Of a DNA stretch of 64,000 bases, positions 45,679-55,282 are shown piece by piece. The stretch lies in contig SIJG01000083.1 of NCBI GenBank assembly GCA_023374025.1, forward strand, positions 581,876-645,875, given 5' to 3'. Both the position numbers and the translations under genes were made by a program. Under the pieces are notes generated by a model. The model had not been told where the DNA came from and did no database searches. It saw nothing but the letters and a program-made list of their open reading frames with translations. This DNA comes from Heterodera schachtii (taxonomy: Eukaryota; Nematoda; Chromadorea; Rhabditida; Heteroderidae). Each line of letters begins with the position of its first letter. Position 1 is the stretch's first letter.

Positions 45679-48600
45679 TCACAGATCCTCCATGTGCCCG
45701 TATGAACTAAAATGAATGGAAAATTTACAAATTTTTAAAAAAATGTACGGTATAAAAACAGGGGCCCAGAGGGGCCTTCCTGGCCAGGTTAGGCCTGTTT
45801 TCCGTGAAATTCCGGGCCTTGACTAAGTCACATGCCCTGAACTGGCCACAAAATGTGCAAATTTAGAAAATGGAAGGTGAAAAAACAGGTCTAGAGAGGC
45901 CTGCCTGGCCAGGCTAGGCCCTGTTTTCCCCGAAAATTGCCGGACTCAGACTTGGTCGCATGCCCTGAACGGCCCCACAAAAAAAATTGGAAAAAAAATT
46001 TTCCAGATGGATTCGTTCGAGAACCAAATTTTCCCGAGTCAAGAAAATTGGCATTATGAGTGCCGAGGATGAGAACACAAAATGCCGTAAAAAAACACCT
46101 GAGAATCTGCTTGTACAACGTGGAAGCGATGAACCGTGGGTAACTGTCCCGCTGCATCAGTGTGTAAATCTGAAAATCGAAAAATGATTTCCAAAAAACA
46201 TCAACATCAATTGAGTGTAGTCGGGTGAATCCGATCAAAGGTGGGAACCCAATCGATCAAGACGAAGCCTGATCAATTGATCGGTCAGTTGTTTAATGGG
46301 AAAACGGAGTCCGATCGGTCAATCAATCAATCACTTGGTAGGAAAAGGATCAAAAAACAGATCCCGAACGAGTGAGCGATCAGTGGAAAAGCGGTTTCTC
46401 CGAGATTATGACGACGTTTTGGTTTTTGACCCCGCACTAATGACCAATCCGAAATCAATACACTCGATTGTCATATCCCAATCCCGAAAAAGCTGATTGA
46501 TGGATCCATCCAAAATCCGTTAATGGCTCCACTTGCCTGATTTTGTGCTTCGTCAAAAGTGTGCGCAGATGGACTGACCATATTCTGGAGAATAGAATCC
46601 AAAGTATTAATTGCTAATTAGTTAATTAATTATTAATTCTAATTAGTCTCACCCGGTTGATAATTTCGCGCACCCGCGAGTCCAAAGACACCTCCTTGGG
46701 TGACAGAATGGAGATGAAATCCTCGTAGATAATGCGTGCCTTAATTTATTAACTAATTAATCATTTCTAGGGTAGTCCCGGGAGAACTGGTCCCGAGTGG
46801 GTCAAGTAATTCAATTTGGCGTAGAATTATAAAATCCCGAATCTCAAGCCCCGATCGATCCCGACTTTCCGTGTCCCTTGTCCCGTTTTCGTGAAAATCC
46901 CGGCATACGGCTTATACCAAGTTAGATTATAAGTGATTGATCGAAGCAGTCTTTTGATCAACAGTGCTGCTGAAGACCGAACATTTACGAGATGATCAGT
47001 TAGCCCGAGAATCGAAACTTACACAGAAAACCGGAGAATCGGTCCGGGACCGAAGCCACCCAAAAAAAAGTGATACTTTTCTCGAGTCAATATTCAACCC
47101 TGATCAGCAATTCAAAACAGATACCCTTCGGTCGCTCAAAAATTTACGAAATGCCAATCTTAGACCAATTTAAATTGATCAGTTCAAAATTTTGCGCGAA
47201 TTTACCTTCTCCTCAATTTTCTCCGTGTTCCGCTCCCTCTTCAGCTCCTCGCAGGCTTGCCTGAACATGAAAATTTTAAAAAATTTCCGTAAATTTTCCC
47301 CATAAAACACTGACCAGAACAGGATGTTCTCGTCACTGTATTCGCTCTTCAAAAATTCCGCAAAATACTTTTGGCCATTTTTGTTTTTCATCAGCCTATC
47401 GAAGTTGACGCCCCACGCGGCGACCTCCTCAAAAGAGGCCCTAAAAAACGGTGGAATAATTATCAATGGCACAACAAGGCCGTGGCCAGGGTGCCGGGTT
47501 GGAGGCAGGCTTTAGCCCCCAGGCCGCGCCCAGAATGAAAAATTTGCCCCATTTTTTAGCAAATTCGTAAAATTTCAAGAATTTTTTGTCATTCTCCGTA
47601 AACCTTCCAAAATTTTCAAAAAAATGATGCGGAATTTGTTAGCCTCCCCATGAAGCCAAAAGAGCCTGACAGACAATGAATACTCTATTTCAATTAATTT
47701 TATGCCGGAAAATACTCTTTCGATTAAATGGCATTTTTTTGAACAAAAATTAAATTTAAAAAACTGACGAAATTTTGCCAAGAATTTTTGATATAATCCT
47801 CTAAGACTATTAATTCACAGGATTTTAGGACTGTTTAGTTTGGTGGATTAGCTAATAAATTGGGATTAGCCCCCCCCCCCCCCCGTCGATTTGCCACCAC
47901 CACCGGCACTGACTTGTCGTCGATGAACTCGAGGTTAGAAACGCCGCCAATTCCGTCCGAGCCAAACCTAAATCTGCTTGAAAGGGACTCATTAAGGGCA
48001 AAACGATGTGTAAAGCCTTAAATGAGCATGGATTTGATGTTAATTATTAGTGAGAAAAGTATGGCATTAAAGCCAAAAAAAATGAAAATATTCCCACCGA
48101 AAGTGCGCAATTTGCTGACAAACATTTGTGAATTTAGGGGCGCACAAAAGCATAATTTTATTATTATTTAGAAATGATTTTCTCAAAAATTATGACGGAA
48201 TAAATTTTAATGAGGGATTATTTGGTTTAAAATCAACAAATTATTACTTATTATATATAATAATTATAAGCCTATTTAAAATTAAACTCGATATGAATTT
48301 GTAATTCTTTCAAAAATTTAATTTGTAAAAAAAGAAAATATTTTTAATACAAATTATATAAAAAAAATTATTATATGTATTTTTATAATTTCTTTATTCT
48401 TTTAAAAATTAATTGTATTTATTTGTTTATTTTTATTGATATTTTGTAGTCACAGAATATTTTTAATAGGCAAAAATTTAATTTTTGTAAAAAAAATATT
48501 TTAAAATAAATCATATAAATTAATTATAAACTAATTTTAATAAATTTATATAATATTTATTTAATATATCTAAGTATTTATTGTTGTTCGTATTATTTAC

Positions 48601-50031
48601 AGTCACAGAACTAATTTTAATAATTCCTTGACAGTCCATTTAATCATTTAATGGCGAACTAATTAGGTAATTAATTTTTAATTGAATTAATTAATTATTG
48701 AACAGCAGCAGGTGTTTTACGCGCGAAATTTTATCTATTTGTTAAGCCAACCGACGGAAGGATTACGTCAAAAGCCGAAAAAGGGAGGTCGTCTCTTTTG
48801 CGTTTCTGCGAAAAATCGTGCCAAAAATGGACGCAAATAAAAGCCCAACAGCAAACATGCCGACAATACGGGGAACTTATTACGGCACTGCCAGAAATTC
48901 AATTAGATAAACAATATTTTAACCCCGGGGCGGCGGCACTCATTTCGCGTCACCAATGGCACAAAAATAGAAAAATATACTTAAAAATTATTTTAAAAAA
49001 ATGTTGGGCTATCTTTGGCAGTGCCGGCACGAAAAGATACAAAAGAAAAACGGAAAGCAAATCAAATGATGTCACGAAATATATGCTTGAAAACTACGGT
49101 AACAAAAAAAAATGAAAAATTAGTTCAGCAGATTATAAGCTGGCCGCGCGAAAGTCGAAATTTTCAGAGACCCGAAAATTTATGTGCCATTTTCATCAAA
49201 TTTTGTGGGCCCTCGGTTTTTTTTTAATTTCAAAAATTTTCAATTTTAGTTAGGGTCTATTCCCGGCCCTGGTCATCTGTGGCATATCAAAATCAGATGA
49301 GAGTGCTAATTAAATGAGTTTCTACGATTTTTATTATCTTTTTCTCTTTCCTGACGAGCGTATTTCTCGCCGACATTTTTTAAAATTTCTCCAGCCATTC
49401 CCGACAAAATTTTGGTCGTGGAATTTCCTCTCCGATTCCCGACTCTTCTCCCCCCATGGGGCCGGCACGGCGACCAACCCTAATTTTAATTCCTTTTAAT
49501 TGGACAACAACACCAAACAAGGGGAGACCTTTCTCAAGTGGAGGAGTCGAGACTCTCGAATAGACTGTACTTCTTCCGCCCCCCCGCCACCCGACTGACC
49601 CGCCACTTCCGATGGACGAACAGTTGCAGGGCAACAGTTTCAGCAGCATTTGGCCCACCGATTTGTGCTGCTGCTGTTGGTGTTGTGTTGCGGCCGTGGG
49701 TTGCTCCGTTTGTCGCACTTCGGCTGCTGCTGTTGTTGTTGCTGTTACTGCTTGTGACGGTTGTGCGGTTGTTGTCGCCGCTGGTTGTTCTACAGCTACT
49801 GCTTGCACTCGGGCTGCCGCTCCGTTTGCCTCTTCTTCTTCTTCGCTGCTGTTTCTGCCGCCGTTTCCTCCTACAACTCCGTCGCCAATGGTCGTCGTCT
49901 GTTGCGGCGGCTGTTGCGCAACCCAACAATTGTTGCTGCTGTTACTGTAGTTGTTGGTGTTGCAGTTACTGTGGCTATGGTTACTGTAGCTGGTGCTGCG
50001 TTTCTTCTTGTTATGGTTGCTACCGTTGCTG
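45679..50031 (-). CDS. Regulator of G-protein signalling, RZ family (RGS17/19/20-like), 5' end uncertain
   Basis: Eight exons: 50031-49600, 47967-47914, 47440-47315, 47260-47206, 46739-46653, 46584-46537, 46169-46099, 45706-45679. They give 299 codons plus stop, and all phases agree. RGS proteins accelerate GTP hydrolysis on G-alpha subunits at the membrane. The RGS domain (about residues 163-290) reads SFEEVAAWGVNFDRLM, YFAEFLKSEYSDENILFW, ACEELKRERN, KARIIYEDFISILSPKEVSL, DSRVREIINRN, HTFDEAQNQIYTLMQRDSYP and RFIASTLYKQIL. The ISILSPKEVSLDSRVRE stretch is the RZ-family signature. The first 140 residues are Asn/Ser/Gln/Thr low complexity ending in LLKLLPCNCSS, perhaps a reduced form of the family's cysteine string. 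The intron after 46537 starts GCAAGT. The first exon begins in phase with no ATG, so at least one upstream exon is missing. The 28-nt last exon is weak. Confidence 0.87.
45760..45985. repeat. Tandem duplication, unit about 125 bp
   Basis: Two copies share GAGGCCT-CCTGGCCAGG, TAGGCC(C)TGTTTTCC, then GGACT(C)-GTC and CATGCCCTGAAC-GGCC. The right copy merges into the RGS intron just upstream (in transcription terms) of the last exon. Confidence 0.65.
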
Positions 50032-50341
50032 CTATAAAATCGAAAAACAATCTTTATTATGCCAAAGCGTCACAAAAATAGCTAAAATCCATGCAGGAAT
50101 TTTCGAAAATTCACAAAAAAAAAATTAGCCAAAATCCATGCCAGATTCCTCGAAATTTCCCAACAATTTTTAAGGGTTTTTTTTTACCAATTTTTGTGCC
50201 TAGCACAAGCTGATTGGAGTTTAATGCTTTGAATCTAAAAATCAGCAGCAGCGCAGGAGCTAGCTAATAATCCTCTTTTGAGGGATAATATTTAGGATCG
50301 GTAAACTCAAAGTCGGGAATTTGCATCGGGATTTGGATTGG

Positions 50342-50612
50342 CATTTAACCCAAAATGCCCAAGTCGGCATTTGAGCCAAGAAAATTGACCAAATCGGCAT
50401 TTAAAACCCAGGAAAACTGTCCCAGTCGGCATTTAACCCAAGAATCATCCGTCGGCATTTGACCCAAGAAAACTGTCCAAGTCGGCATATTTGAAACCCA
50501 AGAAAACTGTCCAAGTCGGCATATTTGAAACCCAAGATTCGTCCAAGTCGGCATTTAACCCAAGAAAACTGTCCCAGTCGGCATTTAACCCAAGAAATTG
50601 TCCAAGCCCAGA
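50342..50612 (-). repeat. Minisatellite, unit about 30 bp, 8-9 copies
   Basis: Units such as GTCGGCATTTAACCCAAGAA with ACTGTCC(A/C)A repeat eight to nine times with length changes (27-38 bp). Open frames across it (WTVFLGSNADL-like) exist only because the unit is near a multiple of three. It lies just upstream of the first certain RGS exon, probably within its 5' intron. Confidence 0.85.
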
Positions 50613-50676
50613 GTGATGAATGTAATCCCGGATAATCCCCAACTTTGTTTTGTTTTTTTCAACCAAAATCACCCAC

Positions 50677-50845
50677 TTTTGACTGCACTTTCGTCCGTGT
50701 TTTTGCGCTTGCGATTGTTCACCAGCACAATCACAGCTGTCGTTGTTGTTGTCCTTGTTCCCGTCGTCGTCGTCGTGGTCAACTTTGATGCTGTTGCTGT
50801 TAGTGGCACAATTGCGCTCCTCAATTGTGGTGACAACAATGCGCC
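50677..50845 (-). CDS. Possible upstream exon of the RGS gene
   Basis: Read on the minus strand, a frame giving TIEERNCATNSNSIKVDHD, four Asp, then NNNDSCDCAGEQSQAQK ends at a GTGGGT donor (50676) in the exact phase needed to join the RGS exon at 50031. The upstream boundary is unclear: a stop lies just before it and no ATG is visible. Asp/Asn-rich low complexity cannot be checked by family. Treat as tentative. Confidence 0.3.
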
Positions 50846-52480
50846 AAAATTAGTCAAACGTTGCCAAAAAAAGGCGCTAAATTCAAAAAACGGTGTCGCC
50901 TTCTTCAAGCAGTACAACAACAATTAATGATGGGAGGGTTCAGCGACGTGTCGCTTATAATAGTGCTAAAAAAAGTTGGCAATTTGAATGAGAGACCGAA
51001 AATTTTGGCGATCAAACGGCGAGTCATGAAAGAGTTTCGAGAGAGACCAACGGTCCGAGAATCGTGGAACAAGGCAATTAACTCGAGACTCGAAATTGAT
51101 AATTGGTCCCATAAAAAGGGTGACTAATAATGAATGGCACGGGAAAAAGGCCGAGAGCGAAAAATGGCATTTTTGGAGTTGATTTTAATATTTTAGCTAG
51201 GAGCAAGTCCAACGGAGAGTCTAATTTTCGAAAATTTAATTTCGGGGAGTGATAAGGCGCAGAGAATCGAAACTTATAAATATGAAGAAAAATTTCTTCC
51301 GGAAATAACGAAAAATACAAAAATTTCATCCAATGCCAAAAAATTCTATAAAAAAATAATTTTTTTTTTAATCCTAAGAACAGAGGCCACAAAATTCCGA
51401 AATTATTGTACATCGAGAGCAAAGAAGGAGGGGCATCGAGCTCGAGAATGGGCTATTTAAAGCACGGTAAGAGTCGAGAATTGGACTTATCCCAAGGATT
51501 GACTCGAGACTGATCATTGGTCTCTGATGCTCATCCGTAATTATTGCCCTATTAAAAAAGAACAATTAGCCCAATTAATGAGTTCTCTCTCAGACATCAA
51601 ACATTTATTGTCCCACTTAAAACAATAAAAACAATGTGTGTTTTTGTGGGGAGAAAGAATAAAAGTGCGGGGACAAAAGCTGTTTTGTGTGTGATGAATG
51701 GGTGCTCGTGATGAGGCGAAAAATTCTAATTATTGGCCATTAAGCGGACGGAGCAAAAGGGCGGCGGATTAATAAACGCACGCGTTTCCGGTAATTTAAA
51801 AATTTAAAAAAATGGGAATTTTGTGGCTTCACAGGTGACGGAAAATTGTCGGCTTGGCATCGCATTAGTGCATAATTAATTAGCAAAGGATGTTGGTGCA
51901 TAAATTCATTATAAATTTAATTGGACGAAAAAAAAAGTTTAAAAAATTAATTAATTTTTTAAAATAAAATTACGAATTAAAATTTATTAAATTGCCAAAA
52001 TAATGGAATTATTTAAAGAGTATAAAGTCTATTGAAATGCTTCATTATAATGCCGTTTTTGGCACATTTTCCCACAATTCCCACCCCACCAAAAAAAAAA
52101 ATTGTTGCAATTTTTAAACAAAAAATGCGGCACTTTCACACACCGCACATTTTACGACGGAGGGACGGACGACGGCACTTTAATGGGCCAATTCACATTG
52201 GCACGGCATTTTCCCTCCATAATTCCCTCTTTTCAATTTACGTAGGAAATGCCATCGCCCGGGGGGGGGGGGCGTAGGGAATGGAAGCCGAAAAAGTTTG
52301 CTGCCCCGCGGTGAACTGAAGCACTAATAATTCTCGCCCATCCATTATGTTGCCACGGTTGGGGACATCCCCAAAGTTTGGGGGGGGGGGGGAGAAGCGA
52401 TGGCCAAGCCGAGGGAGGGAAGGGCATCGGCTGGCAGTGAAATGGGCGGTAAAAGTGGCCGCCGCCGGGGCCGGGCTAAT
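50846..52480. other. Intergenic region, no gene seen
   Basis: AT-rich, with CTCGAG-rich sequence (51000-51080, 51190-51240, 51400-51510) and poly-G runs at 52261-52272 and 52381-52392. No supported coding region. Confidence 0.45.
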
Positions 52481-52840
52481 CGTTTCGGCGCCGCCGTTTC
52501 GGCGCCAGGCCGAGTTTTTGGACGATAACTTTTTTCGTTGTAAACCAAATCCCAACAAACTTGGTATCATTCAAAAGCTTATCATGTTTGGAAGCTATTT
52601 CTAAGCCATTGCTTGCCGATTAGACAATTACCAAAAAAGTTACACATGAAAATTTCGAAAAGATAGAAATTTTAAAGTTTTTAATTTTTCATAGGTTTTT
52701 GAACATTTTTAAGTTTTTTGTAAGACTATAGAGCATGTAAAGAGCATTAAAATAATACGAAGATTGTTGGATTTGGTTTACAATGAAAAAAGTTACAGTC
52801 CAAAAGCTTGGACTGGCGCCGAAACGGCGGCGCCGAAACG
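52481..52840. mobile_element. MITE with CGTTTCGGCGCC TIRs, 360 bp
   Basis: The left end CGTTTCGGCGCCGCCGTTTC, continuing GGCGCCAG, is the exact reverse complement of the right end (52813-52840). Inner arms also pair: GTAAACCAAATCC with GGATTTGGTTTAC, and ACTTTTTTCGTTG with CAATGAAAAAAGT. No convincing TSD is visible and there is no ORF. Confidence 0.75.
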
Positions 52841-53710
52841 ACTCAATCCCGCAAAAAAATGACACAAAAATGGGATGGGGCTAATGGGAGGGGGGGGGGG
52901 GGGGGCTAATGGGTGCGGCACAGCGCCCGTGCCATTAATGAAAAGATGAAAAATGGCGCGGCATCAGCCGGGCACCATCCCTTCCCAGCAGAACAGGGCA
53001 TTTTTTGCTGTTCCTTCCTTTAGCTTTCTGCTGCTGCTGCATTTGCTGCTAATGATAATGATAATGATGGGAATTTGGGAGGAGGAAGGAAATTTGCCAC
53101 TTTTGCGGTGAGGGAAGGCACAAACATTGGCACTAGCCGCAATTCGAGAGAGGCTCGGTAGTCAAGTTTGGGCCCGGTTTTTTCGGGTTCGGGGCTCGGT
53201 CATGCACCGAGTCTCGAGTCTCGACTCGAAAAACGGAGAGATTTTCTTGTCTCGGTCATGCACCGAGTCTCGGGATAACTAATTTGTAAGGCAAGGCCTC
53301 GATCGATCTCGGCATCACCAAGTCTCGATAAGTCAAGTCTCGACTAGAAAAAAAAAAGATTTTTCGGGTTTCGGTCTCAAAATATCCGGTCTAAGTGCTC
53401 TCGGGAAATTTTGGGTCTCGAACAGCGCTTGTTGGCACAGAACTTTCCTTAAAAATTATTGGCAACGGCACGGCGAATGGGGCGAGAAGAGAAGGATGAC
53501 GAATGATGCTTTTCAACAGCTGCCGACAGCGACAGAAGGAAATGAATGAATGAATTTATGGTAATTAAGGGCTGTTGTTTGGTCTCTCGAGAAAAAAATT
53601 GGGCATAGAAATGCTTTTGCAGATTTTAAAAATTACTCGGGATTTGGTCTTCCCGAGAATTGAAAAATGTCTGGCCCAATTGGCACAAAAGCGATGCTCT
53701 TAATTGATAG
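52841..53710. other. Repeat-rich spacer, no gene seen
   Basis: Poly-G near 52890-52905, then sequence rich in CTCGAG and two copies 60 bp apart (53196, 53252) of CTCGGTCATGCACCGAG, a palindromic hairpin, each followed by TCTCG. Confidence 0.5.
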
Positions 53711-54010
53711 CGCTCTGGGCCAATTAGCCAGCTGAGCTCGGGATCGAGATTTAACGTCGAGAATGGAGTTAACTTAGCTCAACAAAATTTAAAGATTTTA
53801 TTCGCGAAATGAGGGGATTTGTTTGTGCCTTTTTGGAGTGCCGTGTCGAAATGCTCTAAACTGAAAGCGCTCTGGGCCAATTAGCCACTGAGCTCGGGAT
53901 CGAGCTTTGACGCCGGGATTATAGCCGAAATTATCTTAGCTTAAATAAAATTAAAAAAATTTTCATTTTATTCGCCAAATGAGGGGATTTGTGCCTTTTT
54001 GGAGTGCCGT
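53711..54010. repeat. Tandem duplication, 157-bp unit, tRNA-A-box-like start
   Basis: CGCTCTGGGCCAATTAGCCA, GAGCTCGGGATCGAG, AAATGAGGGGATTTG and GTGCCTTTTTGGAGTGCCGT occur in the same order at 53711 and 53868. On the minus strand GAGCTCAGTGGC with AGAGCGC resembles a pol III A box, but no B box follows. Confidence 0.75.
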
Positions 54011-54429
54011 GCTCAAAAATTTTTCCGCGTCAATTATATTGAATGGCATTTACGTTCATTTCACATTTTTAAATGAATATGAAATGGGGGAAAATGAACG
54101 TCGGCGGCGATGGTGGCGGCTCTTCCTTTTGACAACAAAAAACTAAAGACACAAATTGAAGTGCGGGGAAATGTGGCGGGGGAGGGGCAATGAACGGGAC
54201 GGCCGATGGATGGGCCCACATTGGCAGTGCCGGCGGTGGCGGCACAACGGCATAAATTGAGTGTGTGCCGGTGCCGATGAAGCGGCCCGCCAAAGGCATA
54301 CGGAGGAGTGGCAGAGACAAAGACGGGGGAAAAGTGCCCGCCCTCTCAACGGAAAATTGATGGGAAGACACGGCGAAAGAAAAAGCGGGGGGAGAGGTGG
54401 GCAAAAAAGGGGGGGGGGGAGAGAATTGG

Positions 54430-54578
54430 GCATGTACTGAAAAGTGCCGTTGGGCAATTGTGATGGGCCGGGCAAAGGCAAAATAGTGGGTACTGAAAAG
54501 TGCCGTTGGGCCATTGCGATGGGTCGGGCAGAGGCAATGAGTGGGGGGAGGTACTGAAAAGTGCCGTTGGCCACTGTC
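54430..54578. repeat. Three-copy tandem repeat, about 60-bp unit
   Basis: GTACTGAAAAGTGCCGTTGG occurs at 54434, 54490 and 54551, the first two followed by GATGGG(C/T)CGGGCA-AGGCAA. The minus-strand open frame here (NGTFQY repeats) is a by-product. Confidence 0.8.
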
Positions 54579-54652
54579 AGTCTGCCGAGAACGGCCACGG
54601 GACTCCTTGAGGTAGATGGAATAAGTGGGAGGGGAAAATAAGCCAAAAATAC

Positions 54653-54719
54653 AGGAGAGAGAGAGAGAGAGAGAGAAAAAGCGAGGGAAAGAGAGGGCGA
54701 GAGAGTGAGAGAGAGCGAT

Positions 54720-54774
<55 letters not shown>

Positions 54775-54800
54775 GAGAGAGCGAGAGAGAGATAAAGACA
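54653..54800. repeat. (GA)n microsatellite
   Basis: Almost continuous GAGA from 54653 to 54798 with short interruptions (AAAGCGAGG, GCGATA). Purine-only on the plus strand. Confidence 0.95.
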
Positions 54801-54835
54801 TTGAGAGATTAAAGATGATACCAATCTCCCAGAAA

Positions 54836-54997
54836 ATGCATCCATCTTTTCGGTCATACATATGTTTGTTGTTCATCAGTTTTTGCGCAAGCATATTTTT
54901 TGTTGCCACCGCTCCGCCCGCTTTTTCCCAAGGGAATGCCGGCGGAGGGGCGGACGAGTGCCGACCCCGTGGTGTGCCATGCCATAATGCCGCTTAG
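54836..54997 (+). CDS. Candidate small secreted peptide (hypothetical)
   Basis: A 53-residue frame starting at the ATG at 54836, with another in-frame ATG at 54815. It begins with HPSFRSYICLLFISF, then CASIFFVATAPPAFS, a textbook signal peptide (basic n-region, hydrophobic core, small residues before a likely cut at AFS-Q or after). The mature part is short: QGNAGGGADECRPR, then GVPCHNAA, with two cysteines. A possible donor (GTGGTG, 54970) would make this only a first exon. The (GA)n tract ends 36 bases upstream and could act as promoter sequence. No family is recognised, and a chance ORF is quite possible. Confidence 0.3.
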   Translation: MHPSFRSYICLLFISFCASIFFVATAPPAFSQGNAGGGADECRPRGVPCHNAA

Positions 54998-55137
54998 GGC
55001 TTCTTCCTGCCCATGCAAAAGCAACGGCTGGCCGCTTTAGCGCGGCAAGTTTTTTTTTTCCATAAATTTTCCTGAAAATGGCACTTTTATTGATTCATTT
55101 TTCTTCGTTTAAATGTTGCGGTTAGGAAATGGGGACC

Positions 55138-55282
55138 CGGGCTGCTGCTAGGCGTAATTACGGAAATTACGACGTTTTCGGACGCTCGTAATGATGGAGT
55201 ATGGGTTTTCGGAATTGAAAAAATCGCCTTAATTACGGATTACGGGTTTCCGTAATTGAAAATCCATTTACATGCAGCCCTG
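55138..55282. mobile_element. Copy of the CAGGGCTGGG hAT-like MITE family
   Basis: The right end GCAGCCCTG and the left GGGCTG...GGCGTAATTACGG form a degraded inverted repeat. The interior repeats AATTACGGA and its complement, as in 43156-43301. Confidence 0.6.

Noticed and set aside
49538..50128. Plus-strand 196-aa frame with Leu/Cys/Val runs
   Set aside because: Antisense shadow of the Gln/Asn/Thr-rich first RGS exon.
50342..50672. Minus-strand repeat protein (WTVFLGSNADL units)
   Set aside because: A minisatellite near 30 bp gives repeated peptides by chance; units vary by non-multiples of three and interrupt the frame.
54069..54857. 262-aa minus-strand frame rich in SLSLSL
   Set aside because: It is the (GA)n microsatellite and the 60-bp tandem repeat read in frame; no family match.
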